64,000 nt of DNA from Sphingorhabdus sp. Alg231-15 (GTDB lineage: Bacteria > Pseudomonadota > Alphaproteobacteria > Sphingomonadales > Sphingomonadaceae), in the NCBI RefSeq assembly GCF_900149705.1, contig NZ_LT703001.1:3156001-3220000 (forward strand), in the 5' to 3' direction. The translations under genes and the position numbers were made by a program. Shown piece after piece: positions 1 through 8,487 of this stretch. The notes under the pieces were generated by a model. It was not told the origin of the DNA and made no database searches. It saw only the letters and a program-made list of their open reading frames with translations. Each line of letters opens with the position of its first letter. Position 1 is the first letter of the stretch.

Positions 1-1115
1 GGGCATTATCGTCCGGCAAAGGGTCACGCGTCGCGATCCTTATTCTGCTCGCTGTGCCATCTCTGTTATGGCCTTCCCTGAATCTCTATCCGCTGGCGGC
101 AGAGCGCAATCTCTATAATTTTGCGGCGACCATCTGGACCGCCGATCCACCACCGCCGCGTGCACAAGTCTCGCCAGTGCCGGATAAGAATGGCGGCATC
201 CGCAAGATCATCTGGCTGATCGATGAGAGTATTTCCTATCCGGCGTTTCAGCAGATCATCCGACCCGATCTGGCGACGACAGCGCTTATCGATTTTGGCG
301 AGGCCGCATCGATGGGGCATTGCAGCACGCCGTCCAACGTCGCAATGCGATCTGGGGTCAATGTCCGCACCGTCGATAATCGTACAGATCTGCGCCGAAC
401 TCCCTCCATCTGGGCCTATGCGACCAAAGCAGGTTTTGCGACAAGCATGATCGACGGACAGGTAACCGGCCCGCCGCAAAACCTGTTACAGTCACCGGAA
501 CGCGCGTTGATAGACAGTTACCAGAATGCCGCCAGCGGCCTGAAAACCGATCTGACCATCGCCCGCTCGATCAACGCCAGCCTCAAGAGCGACGGAAAGC
601 AGTTTACCTATGCGATCCTGCGCGGCGTGCATTTCCAGTATCAGGATCATTATCCCAAAGGCGCTTTGCCTCAGGGCAGCAGTACGCAGGCACAATATGA
701 AAAGGCGATTGCCTATTCGAAGAAGGATTTTTTCGCCACTTTACTTGACGGCGTGGATCGCTCTGAGGTCGCAATATTCTACACGTCCGACCATGGTCAA
801 AATATCGCCGATGGCGTCACACCCCATTGCAGCGGGAGCCCGGTAAAGGCCGAATTTTCAGTCCCGCTTGTCGCCTTTCTGCCGTCGGAAATCGCAGAGA
901 GCTACAAAACGGAGGAGGGCGGACGCAGTCTCAGCCAGCTATTCCCAACCACGCTCGCGCTGATGGGCTATGATACGGACTATGCAACGGAAAATTATGA
1001 TAATATCCTAAGCACACCGACCGTACGTTATGTCTGGTTCGGTCGTGGTGTCGTGCCCGTAAAGAACGGCGGCGCAATTGATGTGCAGACAGGGCAAGAT
1101 TTCCCCGGCCGATGA
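1..1115 (+). CDS. Sulfatase-fold membrane transferase (phosphoethanolamine transferase-like), 5' partial
   Basis: The reading frame is open to the left edge, so the gene starts outside the window; a GTG at 54 is only an internal codon. The first visible residues (AILILLAVPSLLW) look like the last membrane helix of an N-terminal membrane domain. The rest is an alkaline-phosphatase/sulfatase fold: a metal-binding DES motif (WLIDESISYP), a CSTPSNVAMRSG stretch where the Thr/Ser nucleophile is expected, and a YTSDHGQN motif with metal-binding Asp and His. This arrangement is that of EptA/CptA-type enzymes that transfer phosphoethanolamine to lipid A or glycans in the periplasm. It could instead be a phosphoglycerol transferase or another sulfatase-like hydrolase. 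The family fold is secure; the substrate is not. It is convergent with the next gene, with 7 bases between the stop codons. Confidence 0.75.
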   Translation, partial: ALSSGKGSRVAILILLAVPSLLWPSLNLYPLAAERNLYNFAATIWTADPPPPRAQVSPVPDKNGGIRKIIWLIDESISYPAFQQIIRPDLATTALIDFGEAASMGHCSTPSNVAMRSGVNVRTVDNRTDLRRTPSIWAYATKAGFATSMIDGQVTGPPQNLLQSPERALIDSYQNAASGLKTDLTIARSINASLKSDGKQFTYAILRGVHFQYQDHYPKGALPQGSSTQAQYEKAIAYSKKDFFATLLDGVDRSEVAIFYTSDHGQNIADGVTPHCSGSPVKAEFSVPLVAFLPSEIAESYKTEEGGRSLSQLFPTTLALMGYDTDYATENYDNILSTPTVRYVWFGRGVVPVKNGGAIDVQTGQDFPGR

Positions 1116-1122
1116 TTTACCT

Positions 1123-2277
1123 TTAGCCTCCAGCCTGCAGGTTCATAAAGGCCACGAAACTGGGATCAGGATATAATATCTTCACCGTCTCGCGGATCAC
1201 CTTCTGACCATTGGCACCATTGGTAAAGATCACGGCGCCGGTTTTGTTGACAGGGTCAAAAAAGCCCAAAGTCCGCTCCCCGATATCACCACCGCCGTGC
1301 ATGACAATCACATTATCCGCCGTATGATAGACATTCCAACCACCGACAAAGCCAAGGCTTTTCGGGCAGACCTCCGCCGCCAAGCGCCCCTCGCCGCAAA
1401 TCTGACCGCCAAGATTTTCCTTGGCCGTCCAATAGGCTTCGTCGGATCTGGCATCCACCGGATTGGCCATCACCCAGGTCAGGAAGCGGGCATAGTCACC
1501 GATGGTAGACCAGACGTCATCCGCCGCATTCCAGTCCTTGCGTACGGTGGCATGGGCATGCTCACCCTTGCGATTGCGCGACATGGCGATCCGTCCGGCA
1601 AACCAGGGTTTTTCTGTAAAGCTGCTTTCGGTCATGCCCGCTGGTTCGAATATCTGCTGGGCGACAAGCGTTTCCAGCGGCAGGTTCATTTTCTTCTCGG
1701 CAAAGCGGGCCATATATTGAAACCCCTCGCCGGAATATCCGAACTTGCTGTCCGGATCATTTTTAAACGTCAGCACATCCTTGGTCTGGTAACGCCAATT
1801 GGGAAAACCCGTGCGATGGACCAGCGCCATCCGCGGAGTCAGAAGCTTGTGCCGGGGATCGGATTTAATATCAGGATCAACCCAACTCCCCGCCATCGGC
1901 TCGTCGAGCGTCAAGGCACCGCTCTTGGCAAGCCGCATCACGGTTTCCGCAACCAGTGGTTTGGTCATTGAAGCGATATTGTAAAGCGTCTTCGCAGACG
2001 CCGCCTTACCCGGCTGAGCATCACCATCAACATGGGTCCATGCAACCTTGCCATCGGCAATATAAGCAATAGCCGCGCTCGGGACATCATATTCCGCAAG
2101 CCATTCTGGGAGCTTCTCTGAGATTTTGCTTTTGAGAACAGCAGCACCCTCATTTTGCTTCATGGTGAGTGACTTCACCTCAGAAGCTGGGCTTTCCGGG
2201 GCCGTACCAGCCATGGCCGGTCCAGACATTGTCGCGACCACGAATAACGTCGAACCAATAGACAGAAACTTTTTCAC
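1123..2277 (-). CDS. Serine hydrolase of the beta-lactamase class C / esterase family, secreted
   Basis: The protein has 384 residues and a Sec signal peptide (MKKFLSIGSTLFVV, cleavage near AMA-GT). The active-site motif SMTK at residues 103-106 fits SxxK, with the serine as nucleophile. Y181-S-G stands where Y-x-N is expected, and a HGGG motif near residue 325 replaces the KTG box, as in EstB-like esterases and D-aminopeptidase relatives. It is therefore a periplasmic penicillin-binding-protein-like hydrolase or esterase rather than a classical AmpC; a resistance role is not supported by the sequence. It is transcribed alone, away from uvrA, and shares the AT-rich gap 2278-2477 with it. Confidence 0.85.
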   Translation of the reverse strand: MKKFLSIGSTLFVVATMSGPAMAGTAPESPASEVKSLTMKQNEGAAVLKSKISEKLPEWLAEYDVPSAAIAYIADGKVAWTHVDGDAQPGKAASAKTLYNIASMTKPLVAETVMRLAKSGALTLDEPMAGSWVDPDIKSDPRHKLLTPRMALVHRTGFPNWRYQTKDVLTFKNDPDSKFGYSGEGFQYMARFAEKKMNLPLETLVAQQIFEPAGMTESSFTEKPWFAGRIAMSRNRKGEHAHATVRKDWNAADDVWSTIGDYARFLTWVMANPVDARSDEAYWTAKENLGGQICGEGRLAAEVCPKSLGFVGGWNVYHTADNVIVMHGGGDIGERTLGFFDPVNKTGAVIFTNGANGQKVIRETVKILYPDPSFVAFMNLQAGG

Positions 2278-2405
2278 GGGCAGACTCCTATATTGTATTG
2301 CTATATTAATACAGTACTACAACTAAGAAGCAATGGATTATATGACATTGGCGCAGGCCGCGAGCCCGTCCATTACACAACCGTAAACAATCCTACTTGC
2401 CAAAA

Positions 2406-2420
2406 GAACATATATAGAAC
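2406..2420 (+). promoter_or_regulatory. LexA (SOS) box upstream of uvrA
   Basis: GAAC-ATATATA-GAAC is a direct repeat with exactly 7 bases between the half-sites. On the other strand it reads GTTC-N7-GTTC, the known LexA operator of alphaproteobacteria. It ends 57 bases before the uvrA start, which fits SOS induction of nucleotide excision repair. The spacing and match are seen directly; regulation is inferred. Confidence 0.85.
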
Positions 2421-2477
2421 ATAGTACGGCCTTATGACCCGCTGGACTCTCTTCAACATCTTCGGCAAAGCACGCGC

Positions 2478-5372
2478 ATGAGTCTTACCCACATCAAAGT
2501 CAAAGGCGCCCGGGAGCATAATCTCAAGGGCGTAGATATCGACCTTCCGCGCGACAAGCTGATCGTCATTACCGGCCTTTCCGGCAGTGGTAAGTCGAGC
2601 CTTGCGTTTGACACCATCTATGCTGAGGGACAGCGGCGCTATGTCGAATCCCTCTCTGCTTATGCGCGCCAGTTTCTGGAGATGATGCAAAAGCCTGACG
2701 TCGAGCATATTGAAGGGTTGTCGCCTGCCATCTCGATCGAACAGAAGACAACCTCGCGAAATCCCCGTTCAACCGTTGCGACGGTTACCGAGATATACGA
2801 TTATATGCGATTGCTATGGGCCCGCGCAGGTGTGCCCTATTCTCCTGCGACGGGTGAACCAATCACGGCGCAGACGGTCAGCCAGATGGTTGACCGGGTC
2901 ATGACATTGCCGGAAAAGACTCGCTTCTATCTGCTCGCACCGGTCGTACGCGGGCGTAAGGGCGAATATCGCAAGGAACTTGCCGAATGGCAGAAGGCCG
3001 GCTTTACCCGGGTGCGTGTCGATGGCGAATTTTATGATATCGAGGAAACGCCAAAGCTCGATAAGAAGCTGAAACATGACATCGAAGTAGTGATCGATCG
3101 GCTGGTTGTCCGCGACGGTATGGAAACGCGGCTGGCAGACAGTTTCGAGACCGCATTGCGTCTTGCCGATGGTTTGGCTTTTGTCGATCTGGCCGAGGGC
3201 ATTGTCCCGGGCCGCGAAGAGGCAGAAACCGGAACCAAGATGAAGGGCACTGGCCTGCCCGACAATCGCATTGTGTTTTCCGAACGCTTTGCCTGTCCGG
3301 TCAGCGGCTTCACGATTGAGGAAATCGCACCGCGACTCTTTTCGTTCAATGCTCCCCAGGGAGCCTGCCCCGCCTGTGATGGTCTTGGTGAAAAACTGCA
3401 TTTCGACACGCAGCTGGTCGTACCCAATCCGGAACTGTCGATCAAAAAAGGAGCGGTCGTTCCCTGGGCCAAGTCCAATCCGCCGAGCCCCTATTATATG
3501 CAGGTGCTGGGCAGTCTGGCGAAACATTTTGAATTTTCACTGGATACGCCGTGGCAGGATCTGTCGGAGCATCACCGCGATATCGTCCTGAACGGCACAC
3601 AGGGCCTGCCAGTGACGCTGCGTTTTCAGGACGGGCGCAAAAGCTATGAGGTGAAGAAGCCGTTTGAGGGTGTGGTCGGTAATCTGACTCGCCGGATGCT
3701 GCAAACCGAAAGCAACTGGATGCGCGAAGAACTCGCCAAGTTTCAGGCAGCCGCCCCATGTGAAGTCTGTCACGGCGCCCGGCTCAAGCCGGAGGCATTG
3801 GCGGTTAAAATTGCGGGCGAGGATATCAGTATCTCGACCCGTCGCAGTGTCGGCGACGCGCTCGACTTTTTCAACGGTCTTGCGGATCAGCTCGATAAGA
3901 CCCAGCGGCAGATTGCGGAACCGATCCTGAAAGAAATTATCGAACGGCTTGGCTTTTTGAACAATGTTGGTCTCGATTATCTCAATCTGGACCGGACCAG
4001 CGGTACATTGTCCGGCGGTGAGAGCCAGCGCATCCGTCTCGCTAGCCAAATAGGTTCAGGATTAAGCGGGGTTCTCTACGTATTGGACGAACCGAGCATC
4101 GGTCTGCATCAGCGCGACAATGACCGCTTGCTGACCACGCTCAAGCGTCTTCGCGATCTCGGCAATACCGTGATTGTCGTCGAACATGACGAAGATGCAA
4201 TACGTACAGCGGATCATGTCGTCGATATGGGACCCGGTGCGGGCGTCCATGGCGGTGATGTTGTTGCCGCTGGAACGCTCAAACAGATCTTGAAATCGAA
4301 AAAGTCACTCACCGCAGCGTACCTAAATGGTTCGCGAGAGATAGAAGTTCCAACCAAGCGCCGCAAGGGCAATGGCAAGCAGCTGACCGTGCATGGCGCG
4401 ACTGCAAATAACCTGCAAAATGTCACCGCCTCCATTCCGCTCGGTACATTTACGTGCATTACTGGCCTGTCGGGTTCCGGCAAATCATCGCTGACCATCG
4501 ATACGCTTTATGCATCGGCCGCCCGGGCGCTCAATGGCGCGCGGGTAATTGCGGGCAAGCATGACAAGATCACCGGGCTGCAATATTGCGACAAGGTCAT
4601 CGACATTGACCAGTCTCCCATCGGCCGGACACCACGATCCAATCCGGCCACCTATACCGGTGCCTTTACCAATATCCGCGACTGGTTTGCCGGTCTGCCC
4701 GAGGCGCAAGCGCGTGGCTACAAGCCAGGCCGCTTTTCCTTCAACGTCAAAGGCGGACGCTGTGAAGTGTGCCGCGGTGACGGGCTTATCAAGATCGAGA
4801 TGCACTTTCTGCCCGACGTTTATGTCACTTGCGAGGAATGTGGCGGCAAACGCTATAATCGCGAGACGCTGGAAGTGAAGTTCAAAGGCAAGTCGATCGC
4901 CGATATACTCGACATGACGGTTGAGGACGCGGTGAGCTTCTTCAAGGCGGTACCGCCAATCCGCGACAAGATGGCTATGCTTTATGAGGTGGGGCTCGGC
5001 TATATCAAGGTCGGTCAGCAGGCGACCACCTTGTCCGGCGGCGAGGCGCAGCGTGTGAAACTGGCCAAGGAGCTGTCCAAACGCTCGACCGGGCAGACGC
5101 TTTACATATTGGACGAGCCGACCACCGGCCTGCATTTCGAAGATGTTCGCAAGCTGCTGCAAGTGCTTCACCAACTGGTTGAGCAAGGCAATAGCGTAGT
5201 GGTGATCGAACATAATCTCGACGTCATCAAAACCGCCGACCATATACTCGACCTCGGCCCCGAAGGCGGCGTACGCGGCGGTGAAATTGTCGCGGAGGGC
5301 ACGCCGGAGGAAGTGGCCAAGGTCAAGGGCAGCTTCACCGGCGGCTATTTGAAGGACATGCTTTCGAAGTAA
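2478..5372 (+). CDS. uvrA: Excinuclease ABC subunit A
   Basis: UvrA is the damage-sensing ATPase of nucleotide excision repair; it loads UvrB at lesions. The 964 residues are full length. Two ABC modules are visible, each with a Walker A (GLSGSGKSS near residues 33 and 660) and a signature (LSGGESQR and LSGGEAQR) followed by an ILDEP/VLDEP Walker B. Zinc-binding cysteine pairs occur at CPVSGF...CPACDG and CEVCRGDG...CEECGG. The start at ATG 2478 gives the usual N-terminus ([20 protein letters not shown]). A LexA box lies 57 bases upstream. It appears monocistronic; the next gene begins 80 bases later with its own ribosome-binding site. Confidence 0.98.
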   Translation: MSLTHIKVKGAREHNLKGVDIDLPRDKLIVITGLSGSGKSSLAFDTIYAEGQRRYVESLSAYARQFLEMMQKPDVEHIEGLSPAISIEQKTTSRNPRSTVATVTEIYDYMRLLWARAGVPYSPATGEPITAQTVSQMVDRVMTLPEKTRFYLLAPVVRGRKGEYRKELAEWQKAGFTRVRVDGEFYDIEETPKLDKKLKHDIEVVIDRLVVRDGMETRLADSFETALRLADGLAFVDLAEGIVPGREEAETGTKMKGTGLPDNRIVFSERFACPVSGFTIEEIAPRLFSFNAPQGACPACDGLGEKLHFDTQLVVPNPELSIKKGAVVPWAKSNPPSPYYMQVLGSLAKHFEFSLDTPWQDLSEHHRDIVLNGTQGLPVTLRFQDGRKSYEVKKPFEGVVGNLTRRMLQTESNWMREELAKFQAAAPCEVCHGARLKPEALAVKIAGEDISISTRRSVGDALDFFNGLADQLDKTQRQIAEPILKEIIERLGFLNNVGLDYLNLDRTSGTLSGGESQRIRLASQIGSGLSGVLYVLDEPSIGLHQRDNDRLLTTLKRLRDLGNTVIVVEHDEDAIRTADHVVDMGPGAGVHGGDVVAAGTLKQILKSKKSLTAAYLNGSREIEVPTKRRKGNGKQLTVHGATANNLQNVTASIPLGTFTCITGLSGSGKSSLTIDTLYASAARALNGARVIAGKHDKITGLQYCDKVIDIDQSPIGRTPRSNPATYTGAFTNIRDWFAGLPEAQARGYKPGRFSFNVKGGRCEVCRGDGLIKIEMHFLPDVYVTCEECGGKRYNRETLEVKFKGKSIADILDMTVEDAVSFFKAVPPIRDKMAMLYEVGLGYIKVGQQATTLSGGEAQRVKLAKELSKRSTGQTLYILDEPTTGLHFEDVRKLLQVLHQLVEQGNSVVVIEHNLDVIKTADHILDLGPEGGVRGGEIVAEGTPEEVAKVKGSFTGGYLKDMLSK

Positions 5373-5451
5373 ATTGACACTGACTGCATCCGATGCGGGC
5401 AAATCTGCGTACCTCCTGTCAGCGGAAAAACCGCAACATTAGGAGAAAGCC

Positions 5452-5811
5452 ATGTTGAATAGATTTGCTCTTACGATAGCCATTACAGGCAGCATGATAG
5501 CGAGCGCTGCACACGCGGGTATCAGTCAGAATAATTATATCGCCAAAGGCGACACATTATTGCTCGGCGGCACACAGCCCAAAACGATTAGTTTTGATGG
5601 CCAGAATCGTGGCGACGTAGCAGTCGAAATCCTGCTCCAAAACCGTACGTCGCGAACACTTGTCCGTTCGATCGCACCCGGCGAGAGCTTCAACCAATCT
5701 GTCCCGAAGAATCAGGTCATGGTCCTGCGCAACAAGTCAAACGACCAGCGTGCCAGAGTCTATTGGCATGTCAGCGGCTATTCCAGCACAGTTAATCCCC
5801 GAAGCAATTGA
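5452..5811 (+). CDS. Small secreted protein of unknown function
   Basis: The product has 119 residues with a clear signal peptide (hydrophobic residues 4-18, cleavage after AHA at about residue 22). A good Shine-Dalgarno (AGGAGAAAG) precedes the ATG. The mature part of about 97 residues is polar and beta-rich in appearance, with no cysteine and no recognised motif; phrases such as VAVEILLQNRTSRTLVRSI and RARVYWHVSGY suggest a small beta-sandwich. I do not recognise a family. It lies between uvrA and an M15 peptidase, and a perfect 8-bp hairpin follows the stop codon. Confidence 0.75.
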   Translation: MLNRFALTIAITGSMIASAAHAGISQNNYIAKGDTLLLGGTQPKTISFDGQNRGDVAVEILLQNRTSRTLVRSIAPGESFNQSVPKNQVMVLRNKSNDQRARVYWHVSGYSSTVNPRSN

Positions 5812-5826
5812 CTGCTGTTCCAAGGC

Positions 5827-5847
5827 GCGGGATAAAGAATATCCCGC
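5827..5847 (+). other. Perfect 8-bp hairpin after the small secreted protein gene
   Basis: GCGGGATA, loop AAGAA, TATCCCGC form a stem without mismatches. No T-tract follows, so it is not a canonical intrinsic terminator. It may protect the 3' end of the upstream message or attenuate read-through into the M15 peptidase gene. Confidence 0.5.
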
Positions 5848-5892
5848 ATTGGCAGCATAAGGAGGCGAGCGCGGCACCCAGAGGATCGATCC

Positions 5893-6366
5893 ATGAAGCT
5901 CAGCCCTAATTTTCATCTCAGCGAGTTTACCCAGTCGCAGACAGCCACACGCCTGATGCTCGACAATACACCTGGTCGGGCGGAGGTCGCGGCGCTGAAA
6001 TTGCTCTGCGAAAAAGTGCTGGAACCGGTACGCGAAAACTATGGTCGCCCGGTGCTGATCTCCTCCGGCTATCGCTCGCCAGCGGTCAATCGCGCGATCC
6101 GTGGCTCGCGCACGTCACAGCATGCCAAAGGTGAAGCGGCGGATTTCGAGATTGCCGGCGTCGACAATCTGCGCATCTGCCAATGGATGGAACGGCGACT
6201 CAACTATGACCAGCTGATCCTCGAATTTTACGAGCGCGGCGTGCCGGCAAGCGGCTGGGTTCACGTGTCCTACCGTGAACCCTATCGCAATCAGGAACTG
6301 ACCGCCAAGCGCGTCGTCCGCAATGGCCGGCGCACGACCGTCTACCAGAACGGAATTGTCGGATAG
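5893..6366 (+). CDS. Peptidase M15-family protein (D-Ala-D-Ala carboxypeptidase-like)
   Basis: The protein has 157 residues and belongs to the M15A/DUF882 group of zinc peptidases that act on peptidoglycan peptides. The zinc-site signature is present: SSGYRSPAVNRAIRG at residues 56-70, then SQHAKGEAADFE at 74-85 (His and Asp ligands), and WVHVSYRE near 123-130 with the third ligand histidine. No signal peptide is visible. Such short cytoplasmic-looking forms also occur as phage endolysins, but nothing else phage-like is nearby. The start is supported by GAGGATCGATCC before the ATG. Confidence 0.85.
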   Translation: MKLSPNFHLSEFTQSQTATRLMLDNTPGRAEVAALKLLCEKVLEPVRENYGRPVLISSGYRSPAVNRAIRGSRTSQHAKGEAADFEIAGVDNLRICQWMERRLNYDQLILEFYERGVPASGWVHVSYREPYRNQELTAKRVVRNGRRTTVYQNGIVG

Positions 6367-6394
6367 GAATCCGCAAGCCGGCGCCTAAATAGCC

Positions 6395-6598
6395 TTATTC
6401 TTCCAGTAAAAAGGTCACAGCCAGCGTCGTGCGCCATTCGGTCACCTGGCCGTCGGTTACCACGGTCTTGATATCCTTGACCCATGCGGACTGGACATTG
6501 GTCAGCGTTTGTGATGCGCGGGAGACGCCATCTTTCACCGTATCTTCGATCGAACTGGTCGATGACGAAATAATCTCGGTCACTCTTGCTACAGCCAT
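6395..6598 (-). CDS. Dodecin family flavin-binding protein
   Basis: Dodecins are 65-70 residue proteins that assemble into dodecamers storing flavins. This frame gives 67 residues (MAVARVTEIISSST...LAVTFLLEE), with the family's VTEIIGSS-like start, the helix SIEDTVKDGVSRASQTL, and the W36-type region (VQSAWVKDI) that stacks on the flavin. I chose the ATG at 6598 because AAGGAG stands just before it; the frame stays open further upstream, but that would add 35 unrelated residues. Confidence 0.9.
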   Translation of the reverse strand: MAVARVTEIISSSTSSIEDTVKDGVSRASQTLTNVQSAWVKDIKTVVTDGQVTEWRTTLAVTFLLEE

Positions 6599-6740
6599 TA
6601 CACTCTCCTTTGGGTTACGCCCCCTTTTGGAAAATGCCGCACTGCCTTCATTCCCTGTTGCAGCGGCAGGTATGAAGATGCGCTTTTCGGCCGCCGCCGT
6701 CAAATAAGGGGGTTTGCGTAAACGCTGCCGGGCCGACCGA

Positions 6741-7115
6741 TCATGCGCCCTTGATCACCTTGGCCTGCCAGAGAATGAAGATCGGCGCGATCAGTTCCAG
6801 CACCATGCCGGCAACCATCTCCGCAGGCGGTGCACCCACATTGACGTAAGAAACCACGCGTCCCAGGCCGCCGATAAATACCGCCAGCACCGCTAATCGA
6901 AAGACCAGCGCCCGCCCGACGATATCACCCGCGGAATAGAATAGCATCGCCGCTATGCCAATATACACGCCGGAGAGATAACGAAACTGGTTGTCCATCG
7001 CATTGGTAAAGGGCTCCCCGCCCATGAGTTGCGCCGCGCCCAGCACAATGCCGGTAACCCCGAAATAGAGCGGGATCAGGCCGAATATATATATGGCGAT
7101 GCGGAATAATGTCAT
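6741..7115 (-). CDS. DUF4345 family membrane protein
   Basis: The protein has 124 residues and four hydrophobic segments (about 5-25, 47-63, 72-90 and 98-118). The pattern FRYLSGVYIGIAAMLFY fits DUF4345, a family of small inner-membrane proteins with no known function. The ATG at 7115 is preceded by an AAGG-type ribosome-binding site (TTTAAAGGGGC). It stands alone on the minus strand. Confidence 0.75.
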   Translation of the reverse strand: MTLFRIAIYIFGLIPLYFGVTGIVLGAAQLMGGEPFTNAMDNQFRYLSGVYIGIAAMLFYSAGDIVGRALVFRLAVLAVFIGGLGRVVSYVNVGAPPAEMVAGMVLELIAPIFILWQAKVIKGA

Positions 7116-7241
7116 GATGGCGCCCCTTTAAAGATGCAATCTCCGTTGCAATATGAAACTCGTTTAGCAGAATGAGGCAAGATGGCAAGGGGTAGAAAGC
7201 TGCGCAACGATCATCTTAACAAGCCAAAAAAACAATGCTAG

Positions 7242-7637
7242 CCCCGCGCTATCGAAACCTTCATTCTCTGGATTGGTCTGGCTCTGGCGAGCACAGGATT
7301 AGCGCTGGCTCTGCGCAGCGATCTGCCGTTTCTGCGCAATCCGGTCCGCCGCACCTCCGCCAGGATCGTCCGCCACGACCGCCGCTACGAAGACGGCGCA
7401 CCCGTCTACCAGCCGGTCTTCCGTTTCGCTGACGAACATGGGGCGTTTGTCGAGGTTCGCGACTCTGTCTACATGCCCTTTCCCAAGCCGGTTATCGGTG
7501 AGATGATCGAAATCATCTACCCTGAAGGCAATCCCCAAAAAGCGCGCATCCCGTACCCGGTCTTTCGCGCGCTGATATACGGCGTGCTGGGCTATGTCTT
7601 TGTGGTTCTAGGCATGGAGATTACCGGATGGTGGTGA
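7242..7637 (+). CDS. DUF3592 domain protein; no canonical start codon
   Basis: This reading frame runs from just after a TAG at 7239 to a TGA at 7635-7637. Near the N-terminus it reads IETFILWIGLALASTGLALA, a membrane helix; then come a polar beta-rich domain with PVYQPVFRFAD and VIGEMIEIIYPEG, and a second helix (LIYGVLGYVFVVLGMEI). This helix-domain-helix order is that of DUF3592. No ATG, GTG or TTG occurs before the first helix: the first in-frame ATG is in the middle of the domain. An ATG at 7235 is in a different frame and would need a frameshift. Either it uses a rare start (ATC or ATT), or the gene has lost its start, or the sequence has an error. Confidence 0.7.
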   Translation, partial: PRAIETFILWIGLALASTGLALALRSDLPFLRNPVRRTSARIVRHDRRYEDGAPVYQPVFRFADEHGAFVEVRDSVYMPFPKPVIGEMIEIIYPEGNPQKARIPYPVFRALIYGVLGYVFVVLGMEITGWW

Positions 7638-7644
7638 TGAGCAT

Positions 7645-7669
7645 GTCCGCTAAGGGCGCAAAAGCGGAC
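7645..7669 (+). repeat. Short hairpin repeat, copy A
   Basis: GTCCGCT and AGCGGAC form a 7-bp stem around AAGGGCGCAAA. The 25-base unit is 20/25 identical to one at 8416-8440, and a stronger hairpin with the same arms lies at 9809-9832. All three are intergenic. Confidence 0.6.
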
Positions 7670-7746
7670 GTTGAGGCATTTTGTCTATAAAATGTTGTAG
7701 CTGACTGATAGCGCGACACGGTCAAATTCGAGAAAGTGTCTGAAAA

Positions 7747-8103
7747 ATGGAAACCCACACCGGCTCTTGTCATTGCAAAGCTGTGAAATTTGAAATTAGT
7801 TCGATCAATATATCAGAAGGGACTTATCGCTGTGATTGCTCGCTTTGCCAAAAGAAGGCGATTGTGATGAAGGCGGAGCACAAAAGTCATTTCAAACTGA
7901 CCGCCGGTGCAGATGAGTTACTTTCTTACAAATGGAACAAGAGGATTGCCGAACATTTTTTCTGTAAGAATTGTGGAGTTTACACTCATCATAAACGTCG
8001 GCGCGATCCGCATCAGATATGCATAAACTTTGCCTGTTTGGATCGGGTGGAAATGCCTTCGGAAAGAGACATCGGTCTGGCTGATGGATCAAACCACGAC
8101 TAG
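7747..8103 (+). CDS. GFA/CENP-V family zinc protein
   Basis: The protein has 118 residues and the cysteine set of the glutathione-dependent formaldehyde-activating (GFA) fold: GSCHCKAV near residue 7, CDCSLCQKK near 29 and FFCKNCGVYTHH near 73. These bind two zinc ions. Most members have no proven substrate, and the formaldehyde name should not be taken as a function. No strong ribosome-binding site is seen before the ATG. The next gene follows after 29 bases and may be co-transcribed. Codon use looks more AT-rich than in the flanking core genes, which suggests an acquired segment. Confidence 0.85.
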   Translation: METHTGSCHCKAVKFEISSINISEGTYRCDCSLCQKKAIVMKAEHKSHFKLTAGADELLSYKWNKRIAEHFFCKNCGVYTHHKRRRDPHQICINFACLDRVEMPSERDIGLADGSNHD

Positions 8104-8132
8104 ATTAAACCTAGAATGAGGCATCACAATTT

Positions 8133-8414
8133 ATGACCTATGTTTTAATCATACATGAGGTGGATAACTACGCCGATTGGAAATCTGGATTTGATCAAGT
8201 TAGCAACTTGCGGAAAACTGCTGGCGAAATTGAATTTCAGATTCTCAGCTATGACGATGATCCGAACAAAGTCGTTCATTTCTCGAAATGGCAGACGACC
8301 GAAAAAGCTCGAGCATTTTTTGAGTCCGCCAAGGTAAAAGAAATCAGAGAGGAGTTAGGTGTAAACGAACCCGAGTTTATTTACCTAGACGAGCGAGAAA
8401 GTGGAATTCTCTGA
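8133..8414 (+). CDS. Small ABM/cyclase-like dimeric alpha-beta barrel protein
   Basis: The protein has 93 residues. The start MTYVLIIHEVDNYADWKSGFD and the segment VVHFSKWQTTEKARAFFES are typical of antibiotic-biosynthesis-monooxygenase-like (dimeric ferredoxin-like) proteins. Catalytic residues cannot be assigned; many members are uncharacterised. It follows the GFA-type gene by 29 bases and shares its more AT-rich base use. A copy of the hairpin repeat follows directly after the stop codon. Confidence 0.65.
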   Translation: MTYVLIIHEVDNYADWKSGFDQVSNLRKTAGEIEFQILSYDDDPNKVVHFSKWQTTEKARAFFESAKVKEIREELGVNEPEFIYLDERESGIL

Positions 8415-8415
8415 T

Positions 8416-8440
8416 CTCTGCTTAGGGCGTAAAAGCGGAT
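8416..8440 (+). repeat. Short hairpin repeat, copy B (degenerate)
   Basis: This unit matches copy A at 20 of 25 positions, including AGGGCG and AAAAGCGGA. The stem TCTGCTT/AAGCGGA has one mismatch. It lies between the stop codon at 8414 and the end of the diguanylate cyclase gene. Confidence 0.5.
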
Positions 8441-8487
8441 ATCGCTGAGACAAGCCTCTTGTCTCCATCCAACCCACCTGCAGGCTC

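Noticed and set aside
4485-5402. A 305-codon open frame on the minus strand inside uvrA
   Set aside because: It is fully antisense to conserved UvrA sequence including the zinc and ATPase motifs. The translation has no recognisable family or ribosome-binding site and reflects the codon bias of uvrA.
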